Of a DNA stretch of 64,000 nucleotides, positions 45,564 through 59,624 are shown in pieces (the first letter of the stretch is position 1; each line of letters opens with the position of its first letter). Source of the stretch: Actinomadura viridilutea. GTDB taxonomy: Bacteria > Actinomycetota > Actinomycetes > Streptosporangiales > Streptosporangiaceae. The notes under the pieces are model-generated. The model saw nothing but the letters and a program-made list of their open reading frames with translations, did not search any database and had not been told where the DNA came from. The DNA is taken from positions 491,914 to 555,913 of the forward strand of contig PVNI01000003.1 in the NCBI GenBank assembly GCA_003001795.1, read 5' to 3'. Made by a program: the position numbers and the translations under genes.

Positions 45564-45564
<1 letters not shown>
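45151..45564 (-). CDS. cbbS: RuBisCO small subunit
   Basis: 137 residues; the ATG overlaps the cbbL stop by 1 base (TGATG). [49 protein letters not shown] and [20 protein letters not shown] are all small-subunit signatures of red-type (Form IC/IE) enzymes, which share the longer C-terminus seen here. Assembles with CbbL into L8S8. Intact, in an operon with cbbL. Confidence 0.96.
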
Positions 45565-49260
<3,696 letters not shown>

Positions 49261-49271
49261 CCCGCGGATCT

Positions 49272-50417
49272 TCACCCGGGTCCGCCGGCCTCGCGGCGCC
49301 CTCGGGAGGCGGGCACGGGCACGACGGCCTCGACGGTCGTGCCGACGCCCGGGCGGCTCGTCACCGACACCCGGCCGCCGAGCAGCTCGGCGCGTTCGGC
49401 CATGCCGCGCAGCCCGTAGGAGTCGGGACGGCGTCCGGGCGCGAACACGTCCTGGATGGAAAAGCCCACGCCGTCGTCGGCGACCGTGAGCCGCACCCGG
49501 TCGCGGTCGTGCTCCAGCAGCAGGTCGACGCAGGTGGCGGACGCGTGCCGCACGCAGTTGCCCACCGCCTCCTGAGCGATCCGGTACAGCGCGGTCTGCA
49601 CGTGGTCGGGAAGCGCGTCCTCCAGCTCCCCGCTGACCGTGACACTGACGTGGAGACGGGCGGCCGTCGCCTCGCGGGCCAGCGTGGCGAGCGCCGCCGA
49701 CAGGCCGAGGTCGTCCAGCACGGGCGGGCGCAGGCCGCCGATCGCGGCGCGCGTCTCGGCGGCGGCCAGGTCGCACAGCCGCCGGGCGAGGGCGATCTGC
49801 TGGGCGGTCTCGGGAAGGTCGTCGGGCAGCGCGCGCTCGGCCGCCGACAGGTGGAACCCGAGTCCGGCCAGGCGCTGGGCGATGCCGTCGTGGATCTCGC
49901 GGCTCAGCCGGGACCGTTCGGCCTCCTGCACCTCCACGGCCCGTTCGGCGAACCGCTCGGCGGCGTGCTCGCGCTCCTTGGCGGCGCGGAGCCTGCGGCA
50001 CGACGACAGGACGGGCGCGAACAGGCCCGCCAGCGCCGTCGCGAGCGCCACGTCCTCGTCCCGGCAGCGGCCCGCCGACCGCACGTCCACCACGGCGATC
50101 GTGGCGCCGTCGCAGCGCACGGGGATCGCGACGCCCCGTCCGTCGGCGTGCGGGCGCGCGCACCCGTGGGCGGCCACCCAGCCCACGTCCGCGTCCCCGA
50201 GCGGCACGGGCGGCCGGTTCGACGCCTCCAGGACGCGGCCGTCGTCGTCCAGGACGTACACGTCGCAGAACGTCAGCTCCTCCGCGCACCGCACCACCAG
50301 CCCGGCCAGCTCCTCGGCGAGCTGCGGCAGCTCCCGCGCCGCGCACGCCACCGCGGCGACCCGCACCAGCAGATCGGTGCCGCGCGCGGCGAGGAGCTCC
50401 AGCGGCGGCGCGTTCAC
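49272..50417 (-). CDS. GAF sensor histidine kinase (NarX/DevS-like)
   Basis: 381 residues from a GTG overlapping the regulator stop (GTGA). GAF-like sensor domain at about 10-150; HisKA_3 dimer domain with phospho-acceptor His in LSREIHDGIAQRLAGLGFHL; HATPase with LTVADDGVGFS and YGLRGMAERAELLGGRVSV. No membrane helix, so a cytoplasmic sensor; ligand unknown. Works with the NarL-type regulator. Separates the enoyl-reductase gene from prk. Confidence 0.92.
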   Translation of the reverse strand: MNAPPLELLAARGTDLLVRVAAVACAARELPQLAEELAGLVVRCAEELTFCDVYVLDDDGRVLEASNRPPVPLGDADVGWVAAHGCARPHADGRGVAIPVRCDGATIAVVDVRSAGRCRDEDVALATALAGLFAPVLSSCRRLRAAKEREHAAERFAERAVEVQEAERSRLSREIHDGIAQRLAGLGFHLSAAERALPDDLPETAQQIALARRLCDLAAAETRAAIGGLRPPVLDDLGLSAALATLAREATAARLHVSVTVSGELEDALPDHVQTALYRIAQEAVGNCVRHASATCVDLLLEHDRDRVRLTVADDGVGFSIQDVFAPGRRPDSYGLRGMAERAELLGGRVSVTSRPGVGTTVEAVVPVPASRGRREAGGPG

Positions 50418-51067
50418 CGGAACAGCCCCTCCCGCAGCGCGACGGCGATCGCCGCCGACCGGTCGGTCACCTCCAGCTTGCGGTACAGGCCGCGCAGATG
50501 GCTCTTGACGGTCTCCTCGCTGAGCACCAGCCGCGCCGCGATCGCCTTGTTGGACAGCCCGCTCACCAGCAGCGACAGCACCTCGCTCTCGCGCTGGGTG
50601 AGGCCGCGCTCGGCGCCCGGCCAGAACTCGCCGCGGCCCAGCCGGGCGGCGGTGACCGCCATCCGGCCCGCCAGCGTCGGGTCCACGACCGTCTCGCCCT
50701 GCGCCACCTCCTCCAGGCGCCGCACCAGCTCCGGCCCGTCGACGCGTTTGAGCAGGTAGCCTCCTGCTCCGGCGCGCAGCGCCTCGAACACGTACTGCTC
50801 GTCGTCGTACACCGACAGGAACACCACGCGCGTCTCGGGCGCCTGCCGGGTCAGGGTGCGGCACAGGTCCAGGCCGCTCTCCGGGCCGAGCCGCACGTCC
50901 AGCAGCACCACGTCCGGGCGCAGCGAGGTGACCAGGCGGGTCGCCTCGGCCGCGCCGCCCGCCTCCCCGATCACGCGGACGCGTCCGGCGAACCCCGCCA
51001 GCATGGCCTTCAGCCCGGCGAGGATCATCTCGTGATCGTCCACCAGGACGACGCGAATGGGCGCCAT
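50414..51067 (-). CDS. NarL/LuxR-type response regulator
   Basis: 217 residues. Receiver domain with acidic pocket VLVDDHEMI, phospho-acceptor Asp57 in PDVVLLDVRLG, and Lys in GYLLKRVDG; LuxR-type DNA-binding domain at about 150-215 (LTQRESEVLSLLVSGLSNKAIAARL). Partner of the kinase downstream. Its promoter region faces prk, and the gap contains a CCTAC-N6-GTAGG palindrome (51091-51107) that could be an operator. Confidence 0.93.
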   Translation of the reverse strand: MAPIRVVLVDDHEMILAGLKAMLAGFAGRVRVIGEAGGAAEATRLVTSLRPDVVLLDVRLGPESGLDLCRTLTRQAPETRVVFLSVYDDEQYVFEALRAGAGGYLLKRVDGPELVRRLEEVAQGETVVDPTLAGRMAVTAARLGRGEFWPGAERGLTQRESEVLSLLVSGLSNKAIAARLVLSEETVKSHLRGLYRKLEVTDRSAAIAVALREGLFR

Positions 51068-51210
51068 TCGGGAAAGATAACAAGCCGATGCCTACCCGCC
51101 AGTAGGGAGGGTTTCACCCGGCGATTCCCCTGATCGGGGGACGCGGCGGCGGGCGCGGCCGCCTAGCGTCCAGGGCACGACCGACCACCGCGGGACGCTG
51201 AGGAGGCCAG

Positions 51211-52167
51211 GTGCCCCATCGGATCGTGCACATGCTGCGGGCGCGGGGACAGGTCCGCCGCCCCGTCATGCTCGCCATCGCCGGGGACAGCGCGGCGGGC
51301 AAGACGACCCTCACCCGGGGACTGGTGCGGTGCCTGGGGGCCGAGCGGATGACCGCCGTCTGCGTGGACGACTACCACCGGTACGACCGCGCCGAACGCC
51401 GGGACAAGCCGTTCACCGCCCTGCACCCGGAGTGCAACCACATCGACATCATGGAGCAGCACCTGCAGCTGCTGTCGATGGGCGAGCCGATCCTCAAGCC
51501 CGTGTACGACCACAGCACCGGGCGGCTGGTGCGTCCCGAGCTTGTGCGGCCGCGCGACTTCGTCATCGTGGAGGGCCTGCTGCCCCTGCACACCCGGCTG
51601 GCCCGCGCGTGCTTCGACATCACCGTCTACCTCGACCCGCCCGAGGACCTGCGGCACCGCTGGAAGATCGAGCGCGACTGCGCCACCCGCGGCTACACGC
51701 CCGAGCAGGTCCGCGCCGAGCTGGCCCGCCGCGAGCCGGAGAGCGCCGCCTACATCCGCCCGCAGCGCCGGTGGGCCGACATCGTGGTGCGGTTCGCGCC
51801 CGTCGCGGGCCGCGCCGACCCGCCCGGCACCCCCCTGTCGGCCGAGCTCCTGCTGCGCCCCACGATCGACCATCCCGAGCTGGCCGAGGTGCTCAAGGAG
51901 CCGGGGACCGCCATGCACCTGCGCCTGCGCCGCGACACCGACGGCCGGCCCGTCGACGCGCTGCACGTCCACGGCTACGTGTCCCCCGAGGAGTCGCAGG
52001 TGGTCAAGAAGGCCATCTGGGAGCGCCTGGGGCCCCGCGCGGGCGACGGCCTCGACCGCGACGCCCTGGGCCGGCTCGCCGACGGCACCGTCAGCGACCC
52101 CCTGGCCATCACCCAGCTCCTGCTGCTGTACCACCTGCTGGAGACCGACCGCCGCCAGGCGGCGTGA
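51211..52167 (+). CDS. prk: phosphoribulokinase
   Basis: 318 residues from GTG with AGGAGG 5 bases before (the gene is also called cbbP). Phosphorylates ribulose 5-phosphate to the RuBisCO substrate. P-loop GDSAAGKT at 25-32, then VCVDDYHRYDRAERRDKPFT, IDIMEQHLQLLSMGEPI, VYDHSTGRL, and the catalytic FVIVEGLLPLHTRLARACFDI region. About the usual length of the actinobacterial/cyanobacterial-like class. With cbbLS it supplies the two enzymes unique to the Calvin cycle. Confidence 0.93.
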   Translation: MPHRIVHMLRARGQVRRPVMLAIAGDSAAGKTTLTRGLVRCLGAERMTAVCVDDYHRYDRAERRDKPFTALHPECNHIDIMEQHLQLLSMGEPILKPVYDHSTGRLVRPELVRPRDFVIVEGLLPLHTRLARACFDITVYLDPPEDLRHRWKIERDCATRGYTPEQVRAELARREPESAAYIRPQRRWADIVVRFAPVAGRADPPGTPLSAELLLRPTIDHPELAEVLKEPGTAMHLRLRRDTDGRPVDALHVHGYVSPEESQVVKKAIWERLGPRAGDGLDRDALGRLADGTVSDPLAITQLLLLYHLLETDRRQAA

Positions 52168-52688
52168 CGGCAGGCTCCGCGGACGCGCGGGGAGGTCCCG
52201 GTTCCCGGGCCGCGCGGTCGCGGCCGCCGGGAGGGCGTCCGGCTTCCTCGGCGCCCGCGCGCCCTCCCGGCCCTCGTCGACGCCGGGTCGGCGCGCGCCG
52301 GCTTGCGGTGGACGTCCGACCGCTTGGCGTCGTCCGGCCGTACGCGGCGTATCAGCGGATGCCGGGCGCCGACATCGCCCCCTGCGGCAAGCTCGCCGGC
52401 GGGTCCATCAGCGGCACCGAGCAGTCAGCGCCGGCCGGAGGGCACGCGCCGCTGCTCGCCCGGCTCGACGGCGCGCTCGTCCGGACGCGGGCGGAGTGGG
52501 CTGAACGCCCCGCCGACGAACACCCCCTCAACTCCCGGCGACGGCCCTGGCGCCCCTGCCGGGCAGGAGCCGTCCGCCAACGTGCCCGCCGGGGTCCGGT
52601 CCTGGCTGTGGGAGTCGGCCATCGCCGGCAGGCGCGGCGTCGCTCCATGACGACGGGTGGGGTGCGCGGCTCGAAATCAGCGGTCCCG
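52168..52688. other. gene-poor region
   Basis: 521 bp after prk. Several open frames exist but codon patterns are poor and none has a plausible start plus ribosome site. No repeat or RNA seen. Confidence 0.4.
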
Positions 52689-53039
52689 TCAGCGGACGAG
52701 GCCGCGCTTGAGGACGCGGGACAGGGCCGCGGCGACCTCCTGCGACAGGTCGGCGTCCACCGGCCCGGAACCGCCGGAGCGCACCAGGTCGCCGGGGTGC
52801 TCGTCGTCGCGGACCGCCTCGCGGGTGTACCCGCACTCGCGGCACTCCACCTCGCCCAGGCGGCACACCAGCGCGGTGGAGCCGCAGGCGTCGCAGCCGT
52901 CGAGTTCGGCCGTCCAGTCGTGTTCGGCCTGGCAGCGGGGGCAGATCAGCACCTGGCGGTCCGCCCGGACCCCGCGCTTCCACGGGCTCGCGCCGCGGAC
53001 GGGGTCGGTCTGCCGCGCCCCGCATTTGAAGCAGGGCAT
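52689..53039 (-). CDS. small multi-zinc-ribbon protein
   Basis: 116 residues from ATG with GGAGG 5 bases upstream. Four CxxC pairs: FKCGA (CFKC), LICPRCQAEH, DGCDACGST and VECRECGYTREA, suggesting two zinc ribbons. The C-terminus is an acidic then helical tail (DLSQEVAAALSRVLKRG). Function unknown; nucleic-acid or protein binding likely. Confidence 0.8.
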   Translation of the reverse strand: MPCFKCGARQTDPVRGASPWKRGVRADRQVLICPRCQAEHDWTAELDGCDACGSTALVCRLGEVECRECGYTREAVRDDEHPGDLVRSGGSGPVDADLSQEVAAALSRVLKRGLVR

Positions 53040-53110
53040 CACACCTCCAAAGGTGCGAAGGGACGGGCGCCGGTCCGGCCGGTGCGCGGCCGGACCCGGC
53101 CCGAGAAGGC

Positions 53111-53566
53111 TCAGAGCGCGGCGAGCGCCTTGCGGTACTCGCCGATGTCGCGGGCGTCCGGGATGGCGTTGACCACCTTCCACCGCACCACGCCCTCGGT
53201 GTCGATGATGAACGTGCCGCGCAGGGCCACGCCGCGCTCGTCATCGAACACCCCGTAGCGCTGCGCCACCGCGCCGTGCGGCCAGAAGTCCGACAGCAGG
53301 GGGAACTCGTACTTCTCCTGCTCGGACCAGGCCCGCAGTGAGAACATCGAATCGACCGACACCGCCAACACCTGGACGTCGTCGCCCAGGGTCGGCAGCT
53401 CGTCGCGGATGGCGCTCAGCTCCCCGGTGCACACACCGCTGAACGCCAGAGGGTAGAAGACCAGCAGGACGTTCTTCCGGCCCCGGTAGTCCGACAGCTT
53501 CACCGGGGTGCCGTGCTGGTCCTTCAGCTCGAAATCCGGCGCGCCGCCGCCGACCTCAACCGCCAT
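53111..53566 (-). CDS. ahpE: 1-Cys peroxiredoxin, AhpE-type
   Basis: 151 residues. Peroxidatic Cys46 lies in YPLAFSGVC, matching Px3(T/S)xxC; it is the only Cys in the protein, so the 1-Cys mechanism applies. FELKDQHGTPVKLSDYRG and FIIDTEGVVRWKVVN are family-typical. Reduces peroxides, with mycothiol or mycoredoxin as probable reductant in actinobacteria. Next to DUF3052, as in M. tuberculosis (Rv2238c-Rv2239c). Confidence 0.93.
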   Translation of the reverse strand: MAVEVGGGAPDFELKDQHGTPVKLSDYRGRKNVLLVFYPLAFSGVCTGELSAIRDELPTLGDDVQVLAVSVDSMFSLRAWSEQEKYEFPLLSDFWPHGAVAQRYGVFDDERGVALRGTFIIDTEGVVRWKVVNAIPDARDIGEYRKALAAL

Positions 53567-53738
53567 GCCCTCTCCCGCGGATCGCCCCGCCGCTGCGGGG
53601 ATTCTCCCCGTCCCCGCCTTCGCGGGGACGTGCGCGCCCCCCGGCGCGCCGCGGCCCAGTCTGCCATCTCCGCCTCCCGAAGCGAGGCCCTACTCCCCCT
53701 CCTCGCCCCGGCCGCGCGTGACGCAGGCCGGGGTGAGG

Positions 53739-53775
53739 GACCGCGCCGTCGTCGCAGGTCCGAGACGGCGCGGTC
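53739..53775 (-). terminator. hairpin downstream of DUF3052
   Basis: Perfect 12-bp inverted repeat GACCGCGCCGTC ... GACGGCGCGGTC with a 13-base loop, between DUF3052 and ahpE. A second 8-bp hairpin lies at 53610-53629. Confidence 0.6.
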
Positions 53776-53865
53776 ACCCCCGAAGCGATGTGCGCCCGCG
53801 GCGCGGGCACGGCGGCCCGCGGCGGGCAGGCGGCGGACGGCGGCGGATCGGCCGCGGCCGCGCGG

Positions 53866-54294
53866 CTACTTGCGCGCCTTCGGCGGCACCAGGCGAGTGC
53901 CCGACCACTCCTTGGCGGCGCTGACGCTCTTGGTCTGGGTCAGGCCGGCGCTGCGGGCGGCCTCGCCGATGTCGCTGGGCTCCACATGCCCCTCGCGGCC
54001 CGCCTTCGGCGTGAGCAGCCAGATGTATCCCCCGTCGGTGAGCGGAACCTGCGCGTCGGTGAGTCCGTCGAACAGGTCGCCGTCGCCCTCTCGCCACCAC
54101 AGCAACACGACGTCGACCACGTCGCCGTAGTCCTCGTCGACCAGCTCGTTCCCCGTGACCGCCTCGACGGAGGAGCGGAGCTCCTCGTCGACGTCGTCGT
54201 CGAAACCGATCTCCTGCACCACCTGGTCCGGCTTGAAGCCGAGCCGTTCGGCCAGGCTGCGCTCAGTCTGCGCCTGACCCGCGGTCGCGCTCAC
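53866..54294 (-). CDS. DUF3052 protein (Rv2239c-like)
   Basis: 142 residues, GTG start (VSATAGQAQTERSLAERLGF). Family pattern: RLGFKPDQVVQEIGFDDDVDEELR, VLLWWREGDGDLFDGLTDA, GGYIWLLTPKAGREGHVEPSDIGEAARSAGL. Conserved next to ahpE and aceE in mycobacteria. Function unknown. Confidence 0.92.
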   Translation of the reverse strand: MSATAGQAQTERSLAERLGFKPDQVVQEIGFDDDVDEELRSSVEAVTGNELVDEDYGDVVDVVLLWWREGDGDLFDGLTDAQVPLTDGGYIWLLTPKAGREGHVEPSDIGEAARSAGLTQTKSVSAAKEWSGTRLVPPKARK

Positions 54295-54547
54295 GAAAGT
54301 CCTCCCATGGTTGATAGCCCGCGCGGCACCGTTCCCGGCCCCCGTGTGGAGGCCCCTCCGCACCGGTGGGGGTGCGGGGGCGCGGCACATTTCACGTGTC
54401 CGAGTCTGACACCGCTGCGGTGTTTGCGGGACAGTCCACACAAGTGAGGGGCCCTAGCGCAAGTGTCTTCCCGTCTTTTGGTGGGCTCATTGGCGGGCCG
54501 GCCGTCGGGATCGTCACAGGGCACCCACCGAGCGTAACAATCCATGC

Positions 54548-54955
54548 TCAGCCCGCAAGGAAGGACAGTCGGACCTGCCGCTCGGGGTTGTCGACGTTGA
54601 GGTCGACCAGCGCCACCGACTGCCACGTGCCGAGCGCCAGCCGCCCGCCCAGGACGGGGATCGTCGCGTACGGCGGGATGAGCGCGGGCATCACATGGGA
54701 CCGTCCGTGACCGCGGGAACCGTGCGCGTGCCGCCACCGGTCGTCGGCGGGCAGCAGCTCGCGGAGCGCGGCCAGCAGGTCGTCGTCGCTGCCCGCCCCG
54801 AGCTCGATCAGCGCCACGCCGGCCGTGGCGTGCGGCACGAACACGTGCAGCAGCCCGTCCCCGCCGGCCTCCGCGGCGAACCGCTCGCACTCGGCGGTGA
54901 TGTCGTGCACGACGTCCCGCTTCCCGGTGGTCACTCGAACCACGACACTCTTCAT
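54548..54955 (-). CDS. YjbQ/UPF0047 family protein
   Basis: 135 residues from ATG (MKSVVVRVTTGKRDVVHDIT). The family end VLGGRLALGTWQSVALVDLN and the central LLHVFVPHATAGVALIELG are clear, and RWRHAHGSRGHGRSHVMPAL holds the conserved His cluster. Family members are annotated as secondary thiamine-phosphate synthases from complementation; true role uncertain. Confidence 0.92.
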   Translation of the reverse strand: MKSVVVRVTTGKRDVVHDITAECERFAAEAGGDGLLHVFVPHATAGVALIELGAGSDDDLLAALRELLPADDRWRHAHGSRGHGRSHVMPALIPPYATIPVLGGRLALGTWQSVALVDLNVDNPERQVRLSFLAG

Positions 54956-55453
54956 GATCCGCTTGTTTACCCGATCGCACGGGCCGGATGCGCACTCGGC
55001 CGACGGGGCGCGGCGAGACCGCAATCGGCCATTCGCCTCGACGGTCGCCCCTACGGCCGAATATGGCCAATTTCCACACGCGCCTCATAGGCCTCATCAC
55101 GACATTAGGTGAACAAGCCTCGCCGCCTTCCACGCACGGCGCCTCCTTTGACGCCTCCGTGCCCCCGCGCCGCCGCAAATCGCGATTGATACGGCGCGGT
55201 GCGGTTATGACTGCACGGTGGGAACCGGGGCGCGTCGTCCTTGCGTTCAGTCGAGCCGCCGCCCCGAAACGCCCCGCGCGGCTCGAGGGCGGGGGCGTCG
55301 AAATGCAAGCGATCTTCGGATGCGGCGTCGCGGACGCGCGGCACGCGGTGAACGCCGTCCGTGCGGCCCCGCCCGGACGGGGGAAGGCGAAGCGGTGGAC
55401 ATGTGCGACGGCGCCGGCGGCGCGCCCGCGACGCGCCGCCGGCGGCCGCGCGG
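54956..55453. other. intergenic region without recognised gene
   Basis: 498 bp. Open frames on both strands are Arg/Pro-rich shadows. No hairpin, repeat or RNA signature stands out. Confidence 0.4.
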
Positions 55454-55660
55454 TCAACGCTTGGCGGTCGCCTTCCGGCCCGCCGGCTCGATGACGGCGT
55501 CCGGGCCCGGGAAGCACAGGCCCTCGTGCCCGTCCTCGAAGCGCACGACGTACGGCGGCGTCCCGTCCGGCCCGCGCACCTCGATGATCTCGCCCACCCT
55601 GTCCGGCTGGCCGACCACCTTGCCGTGCACGTGGAGCCGATCTCCGACCGATGCGTGCAT
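55454..55660 (-). CDS. DUF1918 protein
   Basis: 68 residues, ATG with GGAGGTGTG 4 bases upstream. SH3-like small protein: VGDRLHVHGKVVGQPDRVGEIIEVRG followed by PPYVVRFEDGHEGLCFPGPDAVIEP, an excellent match to the DUF1918 pattern of actinobacteria. Function unknown. Divergent from aceE. Confidence 0.92.
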   Translation of the reverse strand: MHASVGDRLHVHGKVVGQPDRVGEIIEVRGPDGTPPYVVRFEDGHEGLCFPGPDAVIEPAGRKATAKR

Positions 55661-55947
55661 CACACCTCCAGGCACATGCGATCTTGCTGGTCGTCCCAGT
55701 CCTGTCCGGGCGTTCATACCCTGGTTCCCGATTCATACCTTCGTACGCTCCGGCGCCCTCGCCAAGAGCCCGGAAGGCGGCCCGTCCGAGCCGGGCGAAT
55801 CCCCCCCCGCCGAGCCCCCGACACCCCCCGTGACCGGCGAAAATGGTTACTGACTGGTAGAGATGCGATGCCCGCTCCGAGGGGCGACGATGGATCTCGG
55901 AACCGGCGACGAACAGTCGCGCAACGGTACGGCACAAAGGGGACCCC

Positions 55948-58734
55948 GTGGCTACCGGACGTCAACGCTTTTCCATCATCAGCGACGGCCTGCCGAGCCA
56001 GCTGCCGGACATCAACCCGGACGAGACCCGGGAGTGGCTGGAGTCGCTGGACACGGTCATCAAGACCGAAGGCAGGGCCCGCGCGCGCTACGTGATGCTG
56101 CGCCTCCTGGAGCGCGCCCGCGAACAGCAGGTCGGCGTCCCCGGCCTGCGCAGCACCGACTTCATCAACACGATCCCGCCGGAGCGCGAGCCCTGGTTCC
56201 CCGGTGACGAGCACATCGAGCGGCGCATCCGCGCCTACATCCGCTGGAACGCCGCGATCATGGTGTCCCGGGCCAACCGGCCGGAGCTGAGCGTCGGCGG
56301 CCACATCGCCACCTACGCGTCGGCCGCGTCCCTCTACGAAGTGGGGTTCAACCACTTCTTCCGCGGCAAGGACCACGGCGAGTCCGGCGACCAGGTGTTC
56401 ATCCAGGGGCACGCCGCGCCCGGCATCTACGCCCGCGCCTACCTGGAAGGACGGCTGACGCAGGAGCAGCTCGACGGGTTCCGGCAGGAGATCTCCCACC
56501 CCGGGGGCGGCCTGTCGTCCTACCCGCACCCGCGGCTGATGCCCGACTTCTGGGAGTTTCCGACGGTGTCGATGGGCCTCACCGCGATCAACGCGGTGTA
56601 CCAGGCCCGCTTCAACCGCTACCTGTACAACCGGAGGATCAAGGACACGTCCCGCTCGCACGTGTGGGCGTTCCTCGGCGACGGCGAGATGGGCGAGCCG
56701 GAGTCGCTGGGCGCCATCGGCCTGGCCGCCCGCGAGGAGCTGGACAACCTCACCTTCGTCGTCAACTGCAACCTGCAGCAGCTGGACGGCCCCGTCCGCG
56801 GCAACGGCAAGATCATCCAGGAGCTGGAGTCGTTCTTCCGCGGCGCCGGCTGGAACGTCATCAAGGTGATCTGGGGCCGCGACTGGGACCCGCTGCTCGC
56901 CCAGGACGTCGACGGCGTGCTGGTCAACAAGATGAACACCACGCCCGACGGGCAGTTCCAGACCTACTCGGTGGAGTCCGGCGCCTACATCCGCGAGCAC
57001 TTCTTCGGCGACGACCCGCGGCTGCGCAAGATGGTCGAGCACCTGTCCGACGACGAGCTGCGCCGCCTGTCCCGCGGCGGGCACGACTACCGGAAGGTGT
57101 ACGCGGCGTTCAAGGCGGCCCGCGAGCACGTCGGCCAGCCGACGGTCATCCTGGCGCACACCATCAAGGGGTGGACGCTCGGCCCCGGCTTCGAGGCCCG
57201 CAACGCCACCCACCAGATGAAGAAGCTCACCAAGGCCGAGCTCAAGGAGTTCCGCGACCGGCTGTACCTGGACATCCCGGACTCGGCGCTCGAGGCGGAC
57301 ATGCCGCCGTACTACCACCCGGGCGAGGACTCCGAAGAGATCGAGTACATGCGGGAGCGGCGCGCCGCGCTCGGCGGGTACCTGCCCAAGCGGGTGGTGC
57401 GGGCCAAGCCGCTGAAGCTGCCCGGCGACCCGGTGTACGCGTCGCTGAAGAAGGGGTCGGGCAAGCAGAACGTCGCCACGACCATGGCGTTCGTCCGCCT
57501 GCTCAAAGACCTGATCAAGGACGAGAACATCGGCGCCCGGTTCGTGCCGATCGCCCCGGACGAGTACCGCACGTTCGGGATGGACTCGCTGTTCCCCACG
57601 TCCAAGATCTACTCGCCGCACGGGCAGACCTACGAGGCCGTCGACCGCAACCTGCTGCTGTCCTACAAGGAGTCCGAGCAGGGGCAGATGCTGCACGAGG
57701 GCATCAGCGAGGCCGGGTCGATGGCCTCGGCGATCGCCGCGGGCACCTCGTACGCCACGCACGGCGAGCACATGATCCCCGTCTACATCTTCTACTCGAT
57801 GTTCGGGTTCCAGCGGACCGGCGACCAGATGTGGGCGATGGCCGACCAGATGGGCCGCGGGTTCCTGCTGGGCGCCACGGCGGGCCGCACCACCCTCACC
57901 GGCGAGGGCCTGCAGCACGCCGACGGGCACTCCCCGCTGCTGGCCGCCACCAACCCGGCGTGCGTGCACTACGACCCGGCGTGGGCGTTCGAGCTGGCGT
58001 ACATCGTCCAGGACGGGCTGCGCCGCATGTACGGCTCGTCCGAGGAGCACCCCAAGGGCGAGAACGTCTTCTACTACCTCACCGTCTACAACGAGCCGTA
58101 CCAGCAGCCCGCCGAGCCGGAGAACCTCGACGTCCAAGGGCTGCTCAAGGGCCTGTACCTGTACCAGGAGGCGCCGCGGGCGAACCTCGGGGCGGAGGCG
58201 CCGCGGGCGCAGATCCTGGCGTCCGGCGTGGCCGGGCGCTGGGCCCTGGAGGCGCAGCGGCTGCTCGCCGAGGACTGGGGCGTGGCCGCCGACGTCTGGT
58301 CGGCGACCTCGTGGAACGAGCTGGCCCGCGAGGCCCGCGCGTGCGACGAGTGGAACCTGCTGCACCCCGAGTCCGAGCAGCGCGTGCCGTACGTGACGCG
58401 CCGGCTGGAGAACGCCCCCGGCCCGATCGTGGCGGTGTCGGACTTCATGCGCGCCGTCCCCGACCAGATCGCGCCGTGGGTGCCCGGCGACTTCCTCTCC
58501 CTCGGCACCGACGGGTTCGGCTTCTCCGACACCCGCGCCGCCGCCCGCCGCTTCTTCCACGTGGACGCGGCGTCCATCACCCTCGCCGTGCTGACCCGGC
58601 TGGCCCGGCAGGGCGAGGTCAAGCCGGAGACGCTGCAGCAGGCCATCGACCGCTACCGTCTGAACGACGACGTGGCCTCGGTGTTCGGCGGCGGCGTCCA
58701 GACCCGCGAGAGCAACACCGGCGGCGACGCCTGA
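55948..58734 (+). CDS. aceE: pyruvate dehydrogenase E1, homodimeric type
   Basis: 928 residues, GTG start. Decarboxylates pyruvate with thiamine diphosphate as the first enzyme of the complex that makes acetyl-CoA. The cofactor motif is [10 protein letters not shown] ... NCNLQQLDG near 245-275; [20 protein letters not shown] and the C-terminal half with [22 protein letters not shown] complete the full-length AceE. Position after AhpE/DUF3052 resembles M. tuberculosis Rv2238c-Rv2241. Monocistronic here; the divergent region is shared with DUF1918. Confidence 0.97.
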   Translation: MATGRQRFSIISDGLPSQLPDINPDETREWLESLDTVIKTEGRARARYVMLRLLERAREQQVGVPGLRSTDFINTIPPEREPWFPGDEHIERRIRAYIRWNAAIMVSRANRPELSVGGHIATYASAASLYEVGFNHFFRGKDHGESGDQVFIQGHAAPGIYARAYLEGRLTQEQLDGFRQEISHPGGGLSSYPHPRLMPDFWEFPTVSMGLTAINAVYQARFNRYLYNRRIKDTSRSHVWAFLGDGEMGEPESLGAIGLAAREELDNLTFVVNCNLQQLDGPVRGNGKIIQELESFFRGAGWNVIKVIWGRDWDPLLAQDVDGVLVNKMNTTPDGQFQTYSVESGAYIREHFFGDDPRLRKMVEHLSDDELRRLSRGGHDYRKVYAAFKAAREHVGQPTVILAHTIKGWTLGPGFEARNATHQMKKLTKAELKEFRDRLYLDIPDSALEADMPPYYHPGEDSEEIEYMRERRAALGGYLPKRVVRAKPLKLPGDPVYASLKKGSGKQNVATTMAFVRLLKDLIKDENIGARFVPIAPDEYRTFGMDSLFPTSKIYSPHGQTYEAVDRNLLLSYKESEQGQMLHEGISEAGSMASAIAAGTSYATHGEHMIPVYIFYSMFGFQRTGDQMWAMADQMGRGFLLGATAGRTTLTGEGLQHADGHSPLLAATNPACVHYDPAWAFELAYIVQDGLRRMYGSSEEHPKGENVFYYLTVYNEPYQQPAEPENLDVQGLLKGLYLYQEAPRANLGAEAPRAQILASGVAGRWALEAQRLLAEDWGVAADVWSATSWNELAREARACDEWNLLHPESEQRVPYVTRRLENAPGPIVAVSDFMRAVPDQIAPWVPGDFLSLGTDGFGFSDTRAAARRFFHVDAASITLAVLTRLARQGEVKPETLQQAIDRYRLNDDVASVFGGGVQTRESNTGGDA

Positions 58735-58957
58735 TCCGACGGGCGGGCGGGAGCCGAGATCGCGGAGGTGTAGGCCGTGATCCCGCCCCGCCCGCCGACC
58801 GGGCCGGTGCGCGGCGCCGACGACGGCTGCGCCGCTGCGGACGTCGCCGAAGCGCCGCGCCCGGCCAGAGCCATGGGTCCGTGATCCTGCCCCCGCGCCG
58901 GCCGAGCCCGCGCGAGGCGCCGACACCGTGCTCTACGGCTGCGACATCGTGGGGGCG

Positions 58958-59458
58958 CTAGAGCAGACCGCGGATGAAGGCGGCCTGTCCCGCGTGCTGG
59001 AGATCGTCGGAGATGACGCTGATCAGTCGGACGCCCAGCGTGACGGGCGGGTCCCAGGAATGGTCGACGATGCGCGGCAGATCGTCGTCGGTGAGGGTCT
59101 CGACGTAGGAGATCGTCTGCTCGTAGACGGCGTCGTGGTAGCCGGTGAGCAGTTCCCCCGACTCGACCTGGACGGCGGCGACCTGGTCGCTGTCGTGACC
59201 GTATCCCGTGTCGGCGGGGTCGAAGGGCAGGTCGAACCGTTCGACCCAGCCTTGGGAGGTCCACACCTGCGGAAGGCCCGCGACGTCGGCGACGTGGTCG
59301 TCCTGAATTCTGGTGAGATGCCACACCAGCCAGGCGATCGAGTTGGCGTCCTCGCGGACCCGGTACGCCAGCTCCTCAGGTGAGAGCCCGTCGACGGCCG
59401 CGTGGACCTCCTCGCGGATCCGGCCGAACGCGTCGGTGAGCAACTGTGCACTGGTCAC
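58958..59458 (-). CDS. DinB-family (DUF664) protein
   Basis: 166 residues from GTG (VTSAQLLTDAFGRIREEVHAAVD). Four-helix DinB fold with likely metal ligands in LVWHLTRIQDDHVADVAG (His) and ISVISDDLQHAGQAAFIRGLL (His). Actinobacterial members include mycothiol- or other thiol-dependent transferases; exact substrate unknown. A GTG 9 bp upstream is an alternative start. Confidence 0.88.
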   Translation of the reverse strand: MTSAQLLTDAFGRIREEVHAAVDGLSPEELAYRVREDANSIAWLVWHLTRIQDDHVADVAGLPQVWTSQGWVERFDLPFDPADTGYGHDSDQVAAVQVESGELLTGYHDAVYEQTISYVETLTDDDLPRIVDHSWDPPVTLGVRLISVISDDLQHAGQAAFIRGLL

Positions 59459-59624
59459 CGTACCGACGCTAGCCCGCCCGTCTCCCGGCCGGAAGCACCG
59501 CCCCGCCGACCGGCGCCAACGATCACACCTGGTCAAAGCCCGCCCTACGCCGCCGCAGGCCACCGTGCCGGGCGCCGACGAACAGCTCCTCCGCCAGGGC
59601 GTCGCGGGCCTGCCGGCCAGCCCA

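Noticed and set aside
52303..52650. CDS after prk
   Set aside because: Poor codon pattern, Ser/Arg-rich product, no start signal or family.
53610..53629. Riboswitch or attenuator
   Set aside because: A lone 8-bp hairpin with a CTTC loop; no conserved riboswitch elements.
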